Source of the DNA: Chlamydomonas sphaeroides
Taxonomy: Eukaryota; Chlorophyta; Chlorophyceae; Chlamydomonadales; Chlamydomonadaceae
DNA: 32,028 nt
Direction: 5' to 3'
Assembly (NCBI GenBank): GCA_001662425.1
Contig: BDDC01000304.1
Location: 1-32,028 of the forward strand
The position numbers and the translations under genes are program-made. Positions 10,017-21,039 of the stretch are shown piece after piece (the first letter of the stretch is position 1; the number at the start of each line of letters is the position of its first letter). The notes below the pieces were generated by a model. It ran no database searches. It saw only the letters and a program-made list of their open reading frames with translations, and was not told where the DNA came from.

Positions 10017-13000
10017 ATGGTCAGCACGAGGCGGACAGCCAAGAAGGGCGAGCAGGCCGAGGTATGCAGCGCCGCCGGCGTGCCGGCATGTCCGCGAACG
10101 TCCTGCGCGAACAAACGCCGCGCTGCCTTGGCTCGGACATGTTATTGTTGCTAATTGCAGTTAGCACAGCTTGGGTTGCCATCTCTCCCCAACGCCGTGC
10201 CATATTCCTCCCTTCACGTTGGCACATCGCCGCTCCCCGCCCTCCCCTACCAGGAGCCTGCCCCTGATGCCAACGTGGCAGCACCGGCGCCGGTAGCTGC
10301 TGGCGGCAGTAAGCGTCGGGGCAGGGGAGCCGCCACCGCAGCAGCAGCGGCAGAGGAGCCCCCGGCGGCCGCTGCGGACCCCGGAGCGCCAGCCGAGCCG
10401 CCCCCGACCGTCGCGACGAACGCGGGCCCTTCGCCAAAGCGTCCCGACGCCGGCCCTTCGCCAAAGCGTCCGAAGTCCGCATCGAAGAGCGACGCTGCTG
10501 CAGCCGCTGAGCCAGACGCTGCGGAGCCGCAAGCCGACGGCCCCGCTGGCTCGGTTGGCGGGGGCGACCAGGAGGCGCCGCCAGCAGCCCACGATAACCA
10601 TGAAGAGGGCGGCGAGGACGAGAGCGACGACGAGGGCGAGGACGAGGACGAGGGCGAGGACGAGGGCGAGGACGAGGGCGAGGACGAGGGCGAGGACGGC
10701 AGCGACGGTGGCGGCGACGATGGCCAGGAGGAGCAGCAGCAGCAGCAGGAGGAGGAGGAGCCGCTGGACGCATTCCGCAAGAACGCGCTGCTGAGGGAGG
10801 CGCTGACAGAGCTCATGGTGGGTCCCGGGGGCCGGGGAGCCGGGGGGCATGTGGCAGTGGGTACGCCACACGCACCTGCGGGGGGGGGTGCAAGGGGTTG
10901 CGCGGGCCTGCAGGGCCCTCCGCCGGCAGCGGCCCTCCCACGGTGCCACGCAAGCGACCGGCCCAACCGTGCTCATGCCTGTCTCCTCTGTTTGTTACGC
11001 GCAGACCCGCGTGGAGCACTCGGACGTGTTCCTGCGGCCCTCGGGGGAGGTGGCCACGGCGGCGCGCCAGGCAGCCAAGGTGCGGCCGTCGGGGGAGGGG
11101 GGAGGGAGAGGAGCGAAGCCTAGCGGAGGGAAGCGCAGCAGAGGGGGCCATCCCGGAAACGCGTTGCACCTACAGCGGTGGCCACCGCCGGAGAGTGGCG
11201 GAGCCGCGCCGCGTGAGGGAGATGGAAGGGTGGCAACAGTGCGGTGTGGCCTTGGTCGCCAGGAGGGGCTGCCGCCAACGGGTAGCCGGACCACCGACGG
11301 AGCCCGGCGTATGGGAGGCGCGGTGCGGCGTGGAGGGGTTGCGGGCCACGTCCGCGCCCCAGCCAGGCGCACGCCTCGCCGTCCAGTTGCGCTCCGCCTA
11401 GCGTTGTGGCAGCGCCTGCAGCCCGCCCACCCACGCAGCATGCACCGCCGCCGCCGCCCATCCCCGCGCCGCCGTGCCGCCTCATCCTCCGCCTGCCTCA
11501 GCCTCCAGCCCCACCGCCCTCATCTTCCCGGCCCTCCCCCTCCCACCCCCTCTCTCTGCCGCCCCGCAGCTGCTGTACCGAGTGGCGGCCACGCAGCTGC
11601 TGCAGGGCGGCGGCAAGTCCAGCCGCGCCGACCGCCGCGCGCTGCGCCAGGGCCCGGGCGCGCTGCTGTCGGAGCTGCACACGGACGCCAGCTTTGACCC
11701 GGAGCAGATCTGGCTGCAGGTGGGGGCCGGGGTGGCTGCTGCTGCCTCGCATGGGTGATGTGGCGCCTGGGAGGAATGCATCGCAGCGGCGGCTGTGTCG
11801 AGGGGGCGGGGCCAAGAGGCAGGGGGCGGAAATGGCACACAAGCGGGTGCGCTCGCCAGCCCTGACCGCATACCCCCGTGTTGCGCACCCCCGTGTTGCA
11901 CACCGTTGCGTCCCTTGCAGCTGGAGCTGGCCACCGAGGCCACGGTCCGCCGCGCCCGGCGGCTCATCCGCGCTGCCGAGCCGCTCGCGCAGCCCGCGGC
12001 GGCGGCGGCGCCGGGCGGCGGCCTGGTGCTGCCGTCGGCGGTGGCGGGGCTGGACCGGCTGCTGGCGGGGGCCGGCAGCGAGGACGACGAGGACGACGGC
12101 ATGAGCGGCAGCGACGACGAGGAGGGGCTGGGCGGCAGCGAGGAGGACGAGGACGAGGAGGGTGGCGGCTCGGGTCGCGCTGCCAAGAAGGCGCGGACAG
12201 GTGGGCACGGCGGTGGGGTGTGTGTGTCGGCGGCATGCTGAACGGATGGTGCGCTATGCCTCGTTGGCGCCGCTCCTCCTGCTAAGGCTCCCGTGTCCCT
12301 GTCACTGATGTTGCCACTTTACGCGCCCTGGCCTTCCTCGCCCTGCCGCAGACGGCGCCGACGCCAAGGCGGCTGCCAAGGCTAAGAAGGCCAAGGCGGC
12401 GGCGAAGGCGGCCGCAGGTGGCCAGGGCGGGGTGGAGGACCGCTTCTTCCGCATCGAGGACATGGAGCGCTACGTGGCGGATGCGGAGCGGCGGGCGGCG
12501 CGCGGCGACGATGACGAGGAGGGCGGCGAGGGCGAGGACGAGGACGAGGAGGACATGGAGGAGCTGCTGGGACTGGGCGGCGGCAAGGCCAAGGGCAAGA
12601 AGGACAAGAAGCAGGACAAGAAGGGCAAGAAGGGCAAGGCCGCGGCGGGCAGCGAGGACGACGAGGAGGACGCCGACGCGCTGCTGTTTGGCGGTGAGAC
12701 AGCGGCCCGTGGCGCGCTGACGGCCGTTGGGGCTGCCGAGCCAGCTTCGCGCCAAGCATGCCTGCAATGCAACCGCCCTGTCCTACCTCCGCGCCCCGTC
12801 GTGCCCTGTGCCACCTGCCCTGCGCCGCCTGCGCTACTCGCGAGGCCCCGTGCCGCGCCAGCTCAACGCCCCCGCTACCGGAGTTGCCGCGCGGCTAATC
12901 GCCGTGGCTCGTGCTCGCGCTGCCTCCTGTCTGCCTTGCTGATGCCAACACCCCGATCGCCCGCTGCCTCGGCTGCTTGCACTCCCCCTCTAGGCGGCAG

Positions 13001-16000
13001 CGACGACGAGGAGGCGGCCATGGAGCGGCTGCTGGACGGCGCGGCGGCAGCGGCGGGTGCGGCGGCCGGAGGGCTGGAGTGGGGGCAGGCAGGGAAGGTG
13101 GCAGCGCGCGTGCCTGCAGCGGCAGGCGCGCAGGCTTGTGATGTGGGCTGCGGTCGCAGGTCTAACCCAGCGGCGAGCGCACCGCAACACGGCGTGAGGG
13201 GGAGCGGCAGGCGCCGCTATGCTGGCTTTGGCGTGGGGCGGGGGGGGGGCGGCTGCGCCGCTATGCTGGCTTTGGCGTGGGGGGGCGGCTGCGCCGCTAT
13301 GCTGGCTTTGGCGGGGGGCGGGGGGGGGGCGCCTGCGCCGCGGCACGCCAGCGTTGGGGGCTAATCGCGTATGGTGGGGTTCTGTACCGTGCAGGCAAGA
13401 AGCGCAAGGGCCGCGGCGGCGACGACGACGACGATGGGGGCCAGATTCGGTACAAGGACTTCTTTGGTGGCGGCGCCGCCGTGAGCAGCAGCGAGGACGA
13501 GGAGGAGGACGAGGAGGGCGACGAGGAGGAGGAGGCGGGCGGCGCGGCCCGGCGGGGCCGCGGAGCGGCGCTGTCGAGTGAGGGCGAGGACGAGGAGGGC
13601 TTCGATGGCATGGACGAGGACGAGGACATGGAGGAGGGCGAGGAGGACGACGTCAGCGACGACGAGCGGCGCGCGTCGGGCCGCGACGCAGGTGAGCAAC
13701 CGCGGCTGCGTCCACCCTCGGGGGTTTCGTAGCTATGGCCGCATGCGATCCGTGAGCGCTCACTCCCTGGCACATAACCCACCCCCATGCCTCGGCAGCT
13801 CCATAAGCTGTCCTCGCCCCGTCGCTGACGCTGCTCACCCACCACCGCCTGCGCTCTGTGGTCTGTACCTCACACGGCAACACGTCCTCTTGCCAATGTC
13901 ATTCCCCGCCACCACCGCCTGCGCCCACCGCCACCAGGGCCGCGTGACGGCGAGCCGGGCGGCAAGGCCGGCGCCAAGGGCAAGGGCAAGGACAAGGCGG
14001 CCGCAGCGGCCTTGTCCACGCACGAGCGCCGGCTGCTGCGGATGCAGGTGCGGGAGCAGCAGCGGCGGCACCAGTGGCTGACTTGAGGCCACGCAGTCAA
14101 TGGCGCACATGCTGCGATGCGTGTGCTGTTATGTGTGGATTGAGCTGCGGCACCCGACTCCGCCGCCGCCTTGCAATGCTCCATCCGCCGCGCCTCTCCC
14201 TCACACTTGTCGGGGCCCGGGCCTTTGGAACGGACGGACGCGCGCGTATAACAGTACGCTTTACCCCTGGTACATCCTCCGCCCGCAGGAGCGCGTGGGC
14301 GAGCTGGAGGCTGCCGCGCTGGCGGACAAGTCGTGGCACCTGACGGGCGAGGTGGCTGGGCCGCAGCGGCCGCTCAACAGCGCGCTGGAGCTGGACCTGG
14401 AGTTTGAGAGTACCGGTGCGGAGGGGGGCGAGGGGGGGAGGAGAGGGTTGTTGTGGGGTTGATGTGGGCTTGGTGGGCAGCGGGCCGCCCTCGGGCTGAC
14501 CAGCGCGCTGCCGGTAGCGCCGCAGCTGGACAATGAAGTCGGGAGCACGGGTGGGGAGTCGGGAGCAGGGGCGAGGGAAGGGGCGGGGAGCTGGAGCAGC
14601 AGGCAAGGCGGCTAGGGCTCCTCCCGTCTCGCCAGCTTGGGCGCCGCCGGAGCCACATGTCTGACGACGCCGCACCCTGCCTCTGCGCCCCGTGCCCTTG
14701 GTGCCCCTCCCGCCCTGCGCCCTGCCGCAGCTAAGGCGGTGCCGGTGCAGACGGACGAGATGACGCAGTCCATTGAGGCCATCATCCGCAAGCGCATCGC
14801 GGAGCGCCGCTTCGACGACGTCGTGCGCGTTGCGCCGCCGCCGCTGGAGACCAAGAGCAAGGCGCTAGAGCTGGACGACAGCAAGGCAAAGGCCGGCCTG
14901 GGCGAGCTGTACGAGCAGCAGTACGTGGCAAAGGTACGGAGGAAGGCTGTCATACAGTACGTGCCGCTGCACTGCGTTCGGCGCCGCGAGACTGCACGGC
15001 GGCGCTGGGCCGGGGGCCGTGGTCCGCCCTGGGAGCGCCCGCGTGGCTCTGCGTGCCCTGGGCGCCGCATCGCGAGTGGCGGCTGGCGTGAAGTGCTCTG
15101 CTCTGCTCTTATGCCCCGTGCAGGTGTCTGGCGGCGCCTCGGACGACAAGGACGACAAGCTGCGCGCTGAGTGCCGGGCGCTGTGGAAGGCGCTGTCGTT
15201 CAAGCTGGACGCGCTCAGCCGCTTCCACTACGCGCCCAAGCCGGTTGTGGAGGACATGACCATCAAAGTCGACGTGCGTCGGTTGGCTCGATGTGCTCCG
15301 TGCTGTGCTGTGGCGGCCAGCCTGCATCCGGATGTGTACGACAGTGCGCTGCCTTGGCGCTGCCCAGGACAGCGCGTTGGCGGGCTTGACCCTGCAGTGG
15401 CCGCGAACACATCTGGTAGCATGCGCGCAGCCGCAGACGCCAACGGCATCTCCAACATTACACATCACACATCATACATGCACCTCACGCCTGCACCTGC
15501 GCCATCATGCCCCATCCTGTGACGCGCACAGGTGCCAGCCATCGCTATGGAGGAGGCCGCCCCGGTGGCGGTCAGCAAGGCGGCCATGGCCACCCCGGCC
15601 GAGGTGTACGCGCCCGCCTCCAAGGACGGCCGGCCGCAGGCAGAGGGCGAGCTCAGCCGGTGGGTGGCGCCGGGCTGTGGCTGTGGCTATGGGTGCGGGC
15701 CGGAGGGCAGGGGCTCGAAGGGGCAGGCTGCAGGCAGTGGGCGGCCAGAGCGCCTGCATAGAGGCCATGTGGCGCGCAGGGGACAGGCTTCACCTCGGGC
15801 GGCCAAAGAGAGCTGGAGAGGCGGCATTATGATTGCAGCGGACAGCAACAACCCTCGAGCTGGTACCTGCCGGTTGCGATACACGCCGTCCTCTGGCCCA
15901 TCGCCTCCGCCCCCATTCCGGTGCCGCAGGGAGGAACGCAAGCAGCGGCGTGCCCGCAAGAAGCGCGCCGCCGCCAACAAGGAGGCCGCGGAGCTGGCGG

Positions 16001-16525
16001 AGCGCCGCGCGCGCGCGGTCGCGGCCGGCGGCGATGCGGCGATGGTTGGCCGCAAGAGCGAGGCCAAGGTGCGTACCGCCGATGTGGGGACCTGGCGGCG
16101 GCTGCGCGGCGCCTGGCTAGGCAGTGGCCACGGGGCGCATCACCCCAGCCCACGACCCGACCGCTTCCCCTGTCCCTCTGGCTAGCCCTGAAGCCTCTCC
16201 CTAGCCTGCTGCACCCCTCCTACCCTTATGCCTCACCTGTGGCTTTGCTGTTGCGCCAACCGCAACCTGCTCTGCGCCCGCTCGCCCGTCTTCGCTGCAG
16301 GTGGTGGCTGGCAAGGGGGTCAAGGTGGCGGCGGGCGCCGGCTCCTCCAAGCACGGCCGCGCGGACGTGGGCAACAGCAGTGCGCTGTTCGCCAAGCTGG
16401 CGGCGGAGCAGGCGGCGGCGGCGGCGGGCAACGGGCCCGTCAAGGTGGCGCGCGAGCTGAAACGGGCCAGCGGCGACAGCGCGACGGAGGGCGGGCGCAA
16501 GGGCGGCTGGGCGCTAAAGCTGTGA
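10017..16525 (+). CDS. MPP10: MPP10, U3 small nucleolar ribonucleoprotein subunit
   Basis: Fifteen exons: 10017-10061, 10161-10817, 11005-11079, 11570-11719, 11921-12200, 12352-12693, 12994-13056, 13395-13691, 13938-14047, 14289-14415, 14731-14933, 15124-15273, 15532-15659, 15930-16068, 16301-16525, giving 996 residues. Family landmarks appear in order: FDPEQIWLQLEL (about 301-312), FFRIEDMERYV (434 on), YKDFF (557-561), SWHLTGEV/PQRPLNS (688 on), IIRKRI/FDDVVR and ELYEQQYVAK (716-783), LDALSRFHYAPKP (by 825) and PAIAMEEAAPV (835 on). A basic tail ends GWALKL. MPP10 acts in the nucleolus with IMP3 and IMP4 in the SSU processome for 18S rRNA maturation. It is longer than the human protein (~680 residues) because of acidic Glu/Asp runs. 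The start in the short first exon (MVSTRRTAKK) is inferred from a GTATGC donor and a CTAAT branch-like site before exon 2. Confidence 0.93.
10632..10697 (+). repeat. 12-bp coding repeat GAGGACGAGGGC in MPP10 exon 2
   Basis: About five near-perfect copies of a 12-bp unit encode Glu-Asp-Glu-Gly. It forms the core of the first acidic block of MPP10 and is followed by a short CAG run encoding glutamines. Confidence 0.8.
13211..13333. repeat. G-rich tandem repeat in MPP10 intron 7
   Basis: Three copies of GCGCCGCTATGCTGGCTTTG start at 13211, 13255 and 13291, separated by runs of up to eleven G. It lies wholly inside the intron between 13056 and 13395. Confidence 0.8.
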
Positions 16526-17334
16526 GGAGCAGCGCTGCAGCGCAGTGCGTGTGGCGGGTTTGGTGGTAGCGAAGTGTGGTTACGTGGAGCGGTGGAGGCG
16601 TCGGGTGACAATTGTGGGTGTCGGGGGCTGTGCCGCGGCTGGTGGGAGTGCGTTGGTGGTGGCGGGGCGGGAGCGGTCGGCAAGGCGTGGGGCGAGTCTG
16701 GCGCCTGGCGCCTGGGGCCTGGGGGATTGCAACGAGTTGCAGCACGAGGACAGCTGGGGCGTTGTAGCGCGCGTGGCACGTTTGTGAGATGCCCTGGGGC
16801 CTGGCTGACCCTTCCTGGGCCTTGAGCTGTGAGATGTTCACTTGCCAAGGAGTGACCTGTAAGCCACATGCTTCAGGAGGCTTCTCCTGCTATGCGTTGT
16901 GGGGCGAGATTGTAACTGCCAGGTCAGGGCTGTGGAAGACAGAGGTGCGTTCGCTGGGGTGTTAGACGTGGGCTTCAGACAGGCAGCAGCACAAGCAACC
17001 CCGGGGTCACAGGCCTAACCCATGGGCCCAGCAGACTGGCAGACCAGCCGAAGCGCTGGATTGCATGCCGTTTGTAAACGTACATAGGCTCATGAAAGAC
17101 GCAGAGCTATTCTAGCAGCCATCGTCGGCAAACAATCGGACCGCCTCCACCCTAGGGCTTTCACGTCGCCTCACAACATCACTGCTATACCGCAAGCACA
17201 CAAACAAGCCACACAACGCTCTACGACAGACCTTCGTACGTCTGCATCCTTCTAAAAACGGAAACTGCTTAGCTTACTGGCTCGGAATCGTCATCGGGTA
17301 GTGGGCGGGGCGCCGGGGCCCGCATAGCTGCAAT
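16526..17334. other. Intergenic region between MPP10 and UBC12
   Basis: This holds the MPP10 3' UTR and the UBC12 promoter and 5' UTR. Bases after about 17050 are markedly less GC-rich. No further gene was recognised. Confidence 0.6.
16858..16862 (+). terminator. TGTAA polyadenylation signal of MPP10
   Basis: TGTAA lies 332 bases after the MPP10 stop. A second copy at 16911-16915 is an equally possible signal. Either gives a 3' UTR of 350-410 bases. Confidence 0.5.
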
Positions 17335-19304
17335 ATGCTCAAGCTCTTCTCCGTCAAGGTGTGGAGCAGCAGCGGCTGGGGTTGCACTGGGCCGCGGCTG
17401 ACCTGCGCTCTGGCATCGCACAGGACAAGCAAAAGCAGGCTGCGGAGAATGCGACAGCGGGGAAGCCCGGGAAGCTCTCAGCTGGCGAGCTGCGTATCCA
17501 AAAAGGTCAGTGGTAAGGGCACAACGTTGCGTATGGGCATGCGGCCAACGTGAGCATGGTGCGCAGATATGGCGGAGCTGAACTTGCCTTCCAACATCAC
17601 GATCAGCTTTCCGGACGGCAAAGATAAGATGATGCACTTCTTCATTTGCATCCGGCCAGACGAGGGCATTTACAGGTGTGGATCTGGCGCGACGCTGGCG
17701 TTTCCAGCCCGGGAAAGGATAGGTTTCATGTGAACCAGTTCTGACGAGCGCTCATTGTGCGCAGGGGAGGCAAGTTCAACTTCGAGTTTAACATCAGCAG
17801 CGGGTACCCCCACGACGCACCGAAGGTCCTGTGCACCACCAAGGTGCGACAGCGCAGCGGCTCAGCACGCTGCGTTGACCTTTAGGACAGGTACCAGCTC
17901 CTAGCTTCAGCTCCTGCCCAAGGCAGGCCCGCCACAGCACCGGTTTCGAGGGCGGGCCCGCCGGGGCCCTCCTAAAAACCCCTGCCGCCCGACGCCGCGC
18001 CGCTCTGCGCGCCATGTCCTCCCCGACGCTCGCCTTCACAAGCTCCATGCTACGCTTGGCTCCTGCCAGGCACCTTGGCAGCGGTGGTGCAGCGTGCCCT
18101 ACCATACCAGCGCCGTGGCCGCCTCCACCCGCCTGCCTCCCAACCCTGATGGTCGCGCCCTGCTTTGCTGCCTCGCTCCTCCCCAGCCGCCTCCCCTCCC
18201 TTATCCATGCCTTCTCCAAACTCCCGGCTTTGCACCGCCCTCAGGTGTACCACCCCAACATTGACATGGAGGGCAAGATCTGCCTTAACATCCTGCGCGA
18301 GGACTGGAAGCCGGTGCTGTCGATCAGCAGCGTGGTCTACGGCCTGCAGTTCCTGTTCCTGGACCCCAACCCGGACGACCCGCTCAACAAGTGAGGGGCA
18401 AGGGCTGGGAGAGGCTGGGACTGGGCGAGGGGATGGGGGAGGGCAAGGAGGCATGTGGGAAAGGGAATGGCGACCCGCTCAAAATGCGAGGAGGGGTGGC
18501 TGAGGGGGACACAAGGGAAATGAGCCCACTGATTACCGCACAACGAGGATGGACAGTGAGCACGCTGCAAAGGACGGCGTGGAGAGACAGAGTTGGCGCT
18601 TCCGCCTGAGATCTGCCCCTGGCAGGCCGGAGGAGACAGCAATGGCGCTGCCACCTCATCCCTGCCGCTGGCCTTGCCCCAAACGGACCTCTGTGCTCGC
18701 GCCCCGCCTGCTGCTGCCTCCAGGGAGGCCGCGCAGATGTTTGTGGACAACCCGCGGCAATTCGAGCAGCACGTGCAGCGCGCCATCCACTACGGGTGAG
18801 GCACTGCGGCACTGGGCGCCCGCGCTGGGCCGAGCGGTGGCGCCGGGGGGGGGAGGCGACTAACAGCAATAGCCGCTGGGAGGCGAGCGCTGGCGGGGCA
18901 GTGGGCCGCGACGAGACGAACCTGGCGGGGCAGTGGGTCGGGACGAGACGGAGCCGGGCAGGGAACGGGCCGGCATGGCGGCGCAGGGCTGGAGGGAAGT
19001 GGGGAATGCGGCTAACAGGCCCTCATGTGGGTCGGGGCATGGGCGTGCCCTGTGGGTCGAGGCGTGAGAGGCGTTAGGGTCGGGACACGGCGTGGCTGGT
19101 TCCGTGGACATGCAGCTGCAGTCGACTGGCGAGCGCAGTCGCTTGCGGCCTGGTGCGGGACGCGTCGGCGGCCAGGGGGCGCCGTCAGAGCGCCCGGCAA
19201 CGCTGGTGTGTGAGGGCCCCAACGCTGCGCGCGCCCGCCTCACGCCCCGCTCCGCCCACAGGACATACATCAACAACGTGCACTTCCCCGCTTGCACCGC
19301 ATAG
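17335..19304 (+). CDS. UBC12: NEDD8-conjugating enzyme E2, UBC12/RCE1 type
   Basis: Seven exons: 17335-17358, 17424-17505, 17567-17675, 17765-17843, 18245-18390, 18724-18795, 19262-19304, coding 184 residues, the family length. The N-terminus MLKLFSVKDKQKQ matches the short basic tail that binds the NEDD8 E1. GELRIQKDMAELNLP and PDEGIYRGGKFNFEF follow. The E2 core shows YHPN (100-103) and KICLNILREDWKPVL, putting the catalytic cysteine at Cys111. DPLNKEAAQMF and the end NVHFPAC match UBC12 rather than ubiquitin E2s. The enzyme passes NEDD8 to cullins to activate cullin-RING ligases. The starting exon is only eight codons, and the exon 1-2 junction is supported by phase and by the family N-terminus. 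Confidence 0.95.
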
Positions 19305-20791
19305 CGCTGACCGGACGGGTGCGACAGCGGCCGTGGTCGCTGCGCGCCGCGGCCAACGGCTAGCATTGACGGATCCGGCCGTGGCCGCGGCGCTGGCGCG
19401 GCGGCTCGGCGGACATCAGCCTGCTGCGCCGGCAGGCGGCAGCATGACTGAGGCGGGCGGACACGGCCTGTGCACGATAGCGTGGTCTCTGCGCGTGCGC
19501 TCGGGCCAGGCACGGCAGAGGAGGGGCAGGAGAGCTGCAGGAGGAGGAGCAGGAGTGGTGCGGATCACTTGCAGCATGACGGGTGGCGCAGGGCCGGAGG
19601 CGCGCGCGCAGCTGGCGGACGCCGGTGGCGGCGACCCGGGGCATTGCGCTCGCTGGGCCGCTGGCGCCCCGCAAGCCCGCCTGGGGCGAGCGGGGCAGCG
19701 GCAAGGTGGCGGCCGGCGTTTGCGTTTGGATGCTGGAGGTCGTCGGAGGGCCCCGGCGCAAGCTATTTTGACCACCGGCGGTGCCCCCGTGAGGGCTGTC
19801 CGTTGGCATGGCCACGGCGCGTCGGGCAGGCCATGCAGCGTGCTAGGGCGGATCTCGGGCGGCGGCGCGGCCGCGGCTGCGGAGCTGGAGGCGCCGCGAA
19901 CGGCAGCCTAGCAGACGCCGCAGCGTGGAGCCGGGGCGTTGCCAGCTCGCATGGTGTAGCCCCTGGCCCCTGGCCTGGCCTGTTGCGGCTTGGTGCTGCG
20001 CCCGAGTGCGATCCTACGACGCAAGGGGTGTGGTGGGGGCCGCACGCGGGCCTAGCGGGCTGGGCGGCTAGCGGTGACCCTGCTAGGTACGAGTAGGTGT
20101 GCCAGGTGCCGAGAGGCAGCTGGAGCGGGCCTAAGGCCTTCGACGGTCGAAAAGCCACGGGGAATGGGTAAGCGCCGGTGGGGACCGGATTGTGGCGGCC
20201 TGGTGGCTTGGTGGCGGCGCCAGCGCGGCCGCCGCGGTCCGGCCGCCGCATTCTGGGGGTGCTCGCGGGGCTTGTCGTGGGTGGGACACTTGACGCATGA
20301 CCGGACAGCCTGGCACCTGACCTGACCCTGACGCGCCCCTGCGGGCACATCATGACGTCGGGCCCTGCAAGCAAGCGGGCCGTGGTGTAACGTTGCGACG
20401 CGATGAGATGCGCACTAGGATGACGCCGCCGTGCTGGGGCAGGCGCCGTCGCGCCCCACGGCAGTGGTGTGCTGAGCTGATCGCTGTACTGCCCGGGCGC
20501 TGCTCGCAGCGGAGCGATCGCCAGCTCTGGGCCCAGGCACAGCCACATTGCCTGTATTCACGGCGACCCCCGGCCGCCCCCGCCGCTCCGCGCACGCCTG
20601 TTGCCCTCCTGCCAGCACGAAACTTAATGAACTCCAGCTTGGCTGAGTGTGGCGCCGGGGTTGGGACACGCGATCGACGTAACCGTGGTTGAGGGCAGCG
20701 GCCCAATGCTGGACCCTGATCAACACCATGGGTTGAGCCGGGCGCCCCATGAATAGGGAGCGGTCAACAGGGTTTTAACCGTCCGCCCAGA
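19305..20791. other. Gene-free stretch after UBC12
   Basis: About 1.5 kb with no supported gene. It presumably contains the UBC12 3' UTR. The many overlapping open frames lack motifs and are typical of GC-rich DNA. Confidence 0.5.
20386..20390 (+). terminator. Possible TGTAA polyadenylation signal of UBC12
   Basis: This is the first TGTAA noticed after the UBC12 stop, about 1.1 kb downstream. That would be a long 3' UTR, so the assignment is weak. Confidence 0.3.
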
Positions 20792-20807
20792 TAAGATACG
20801 ACCCCTG
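20792..20807 (+). repeat. Solitary inverted-repeat end of the same element family
   Basis: TAAGATACGACCCCTG closely resembles the right end of the miniature element (TAAGATACAAGCCCTG). It lies 78 bases before the left end of the Fanzor-bearing element. No matching left end was found upstream, so it is either a relic end or chance. Confidence 0.4.
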
Positions 20808-21039
20808 ACAGCAAGGCGCAGCACATGACATACGATAGGAACCTGAACGACTGACGTCACGTCACGGGGCCTGGCGTCGCACTCCGGGGCTCCTATCTTA
20901 GGTACCCGGGTCACCGAAGGCACCCGACATGGTGGCCGTTGGCTCGCCCCTTGAGGGGCACGAGCCGTTCCATTCGGGCACCAAGGTAGCGTGCGGCCCG
21001 CCTGCACCTGGCCGGGAGGACGGGCGGTGGCATCGCTAG

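Noticed and set aside
10155..10160. Translation start of MPP10 at the upstream end of the long frame of exon 2
   Set aside because: There is no ATG there, and the frame is preceded by a good CTAAT...CAG acceptor. A short first exon with ATG at 10017 fits in phase.
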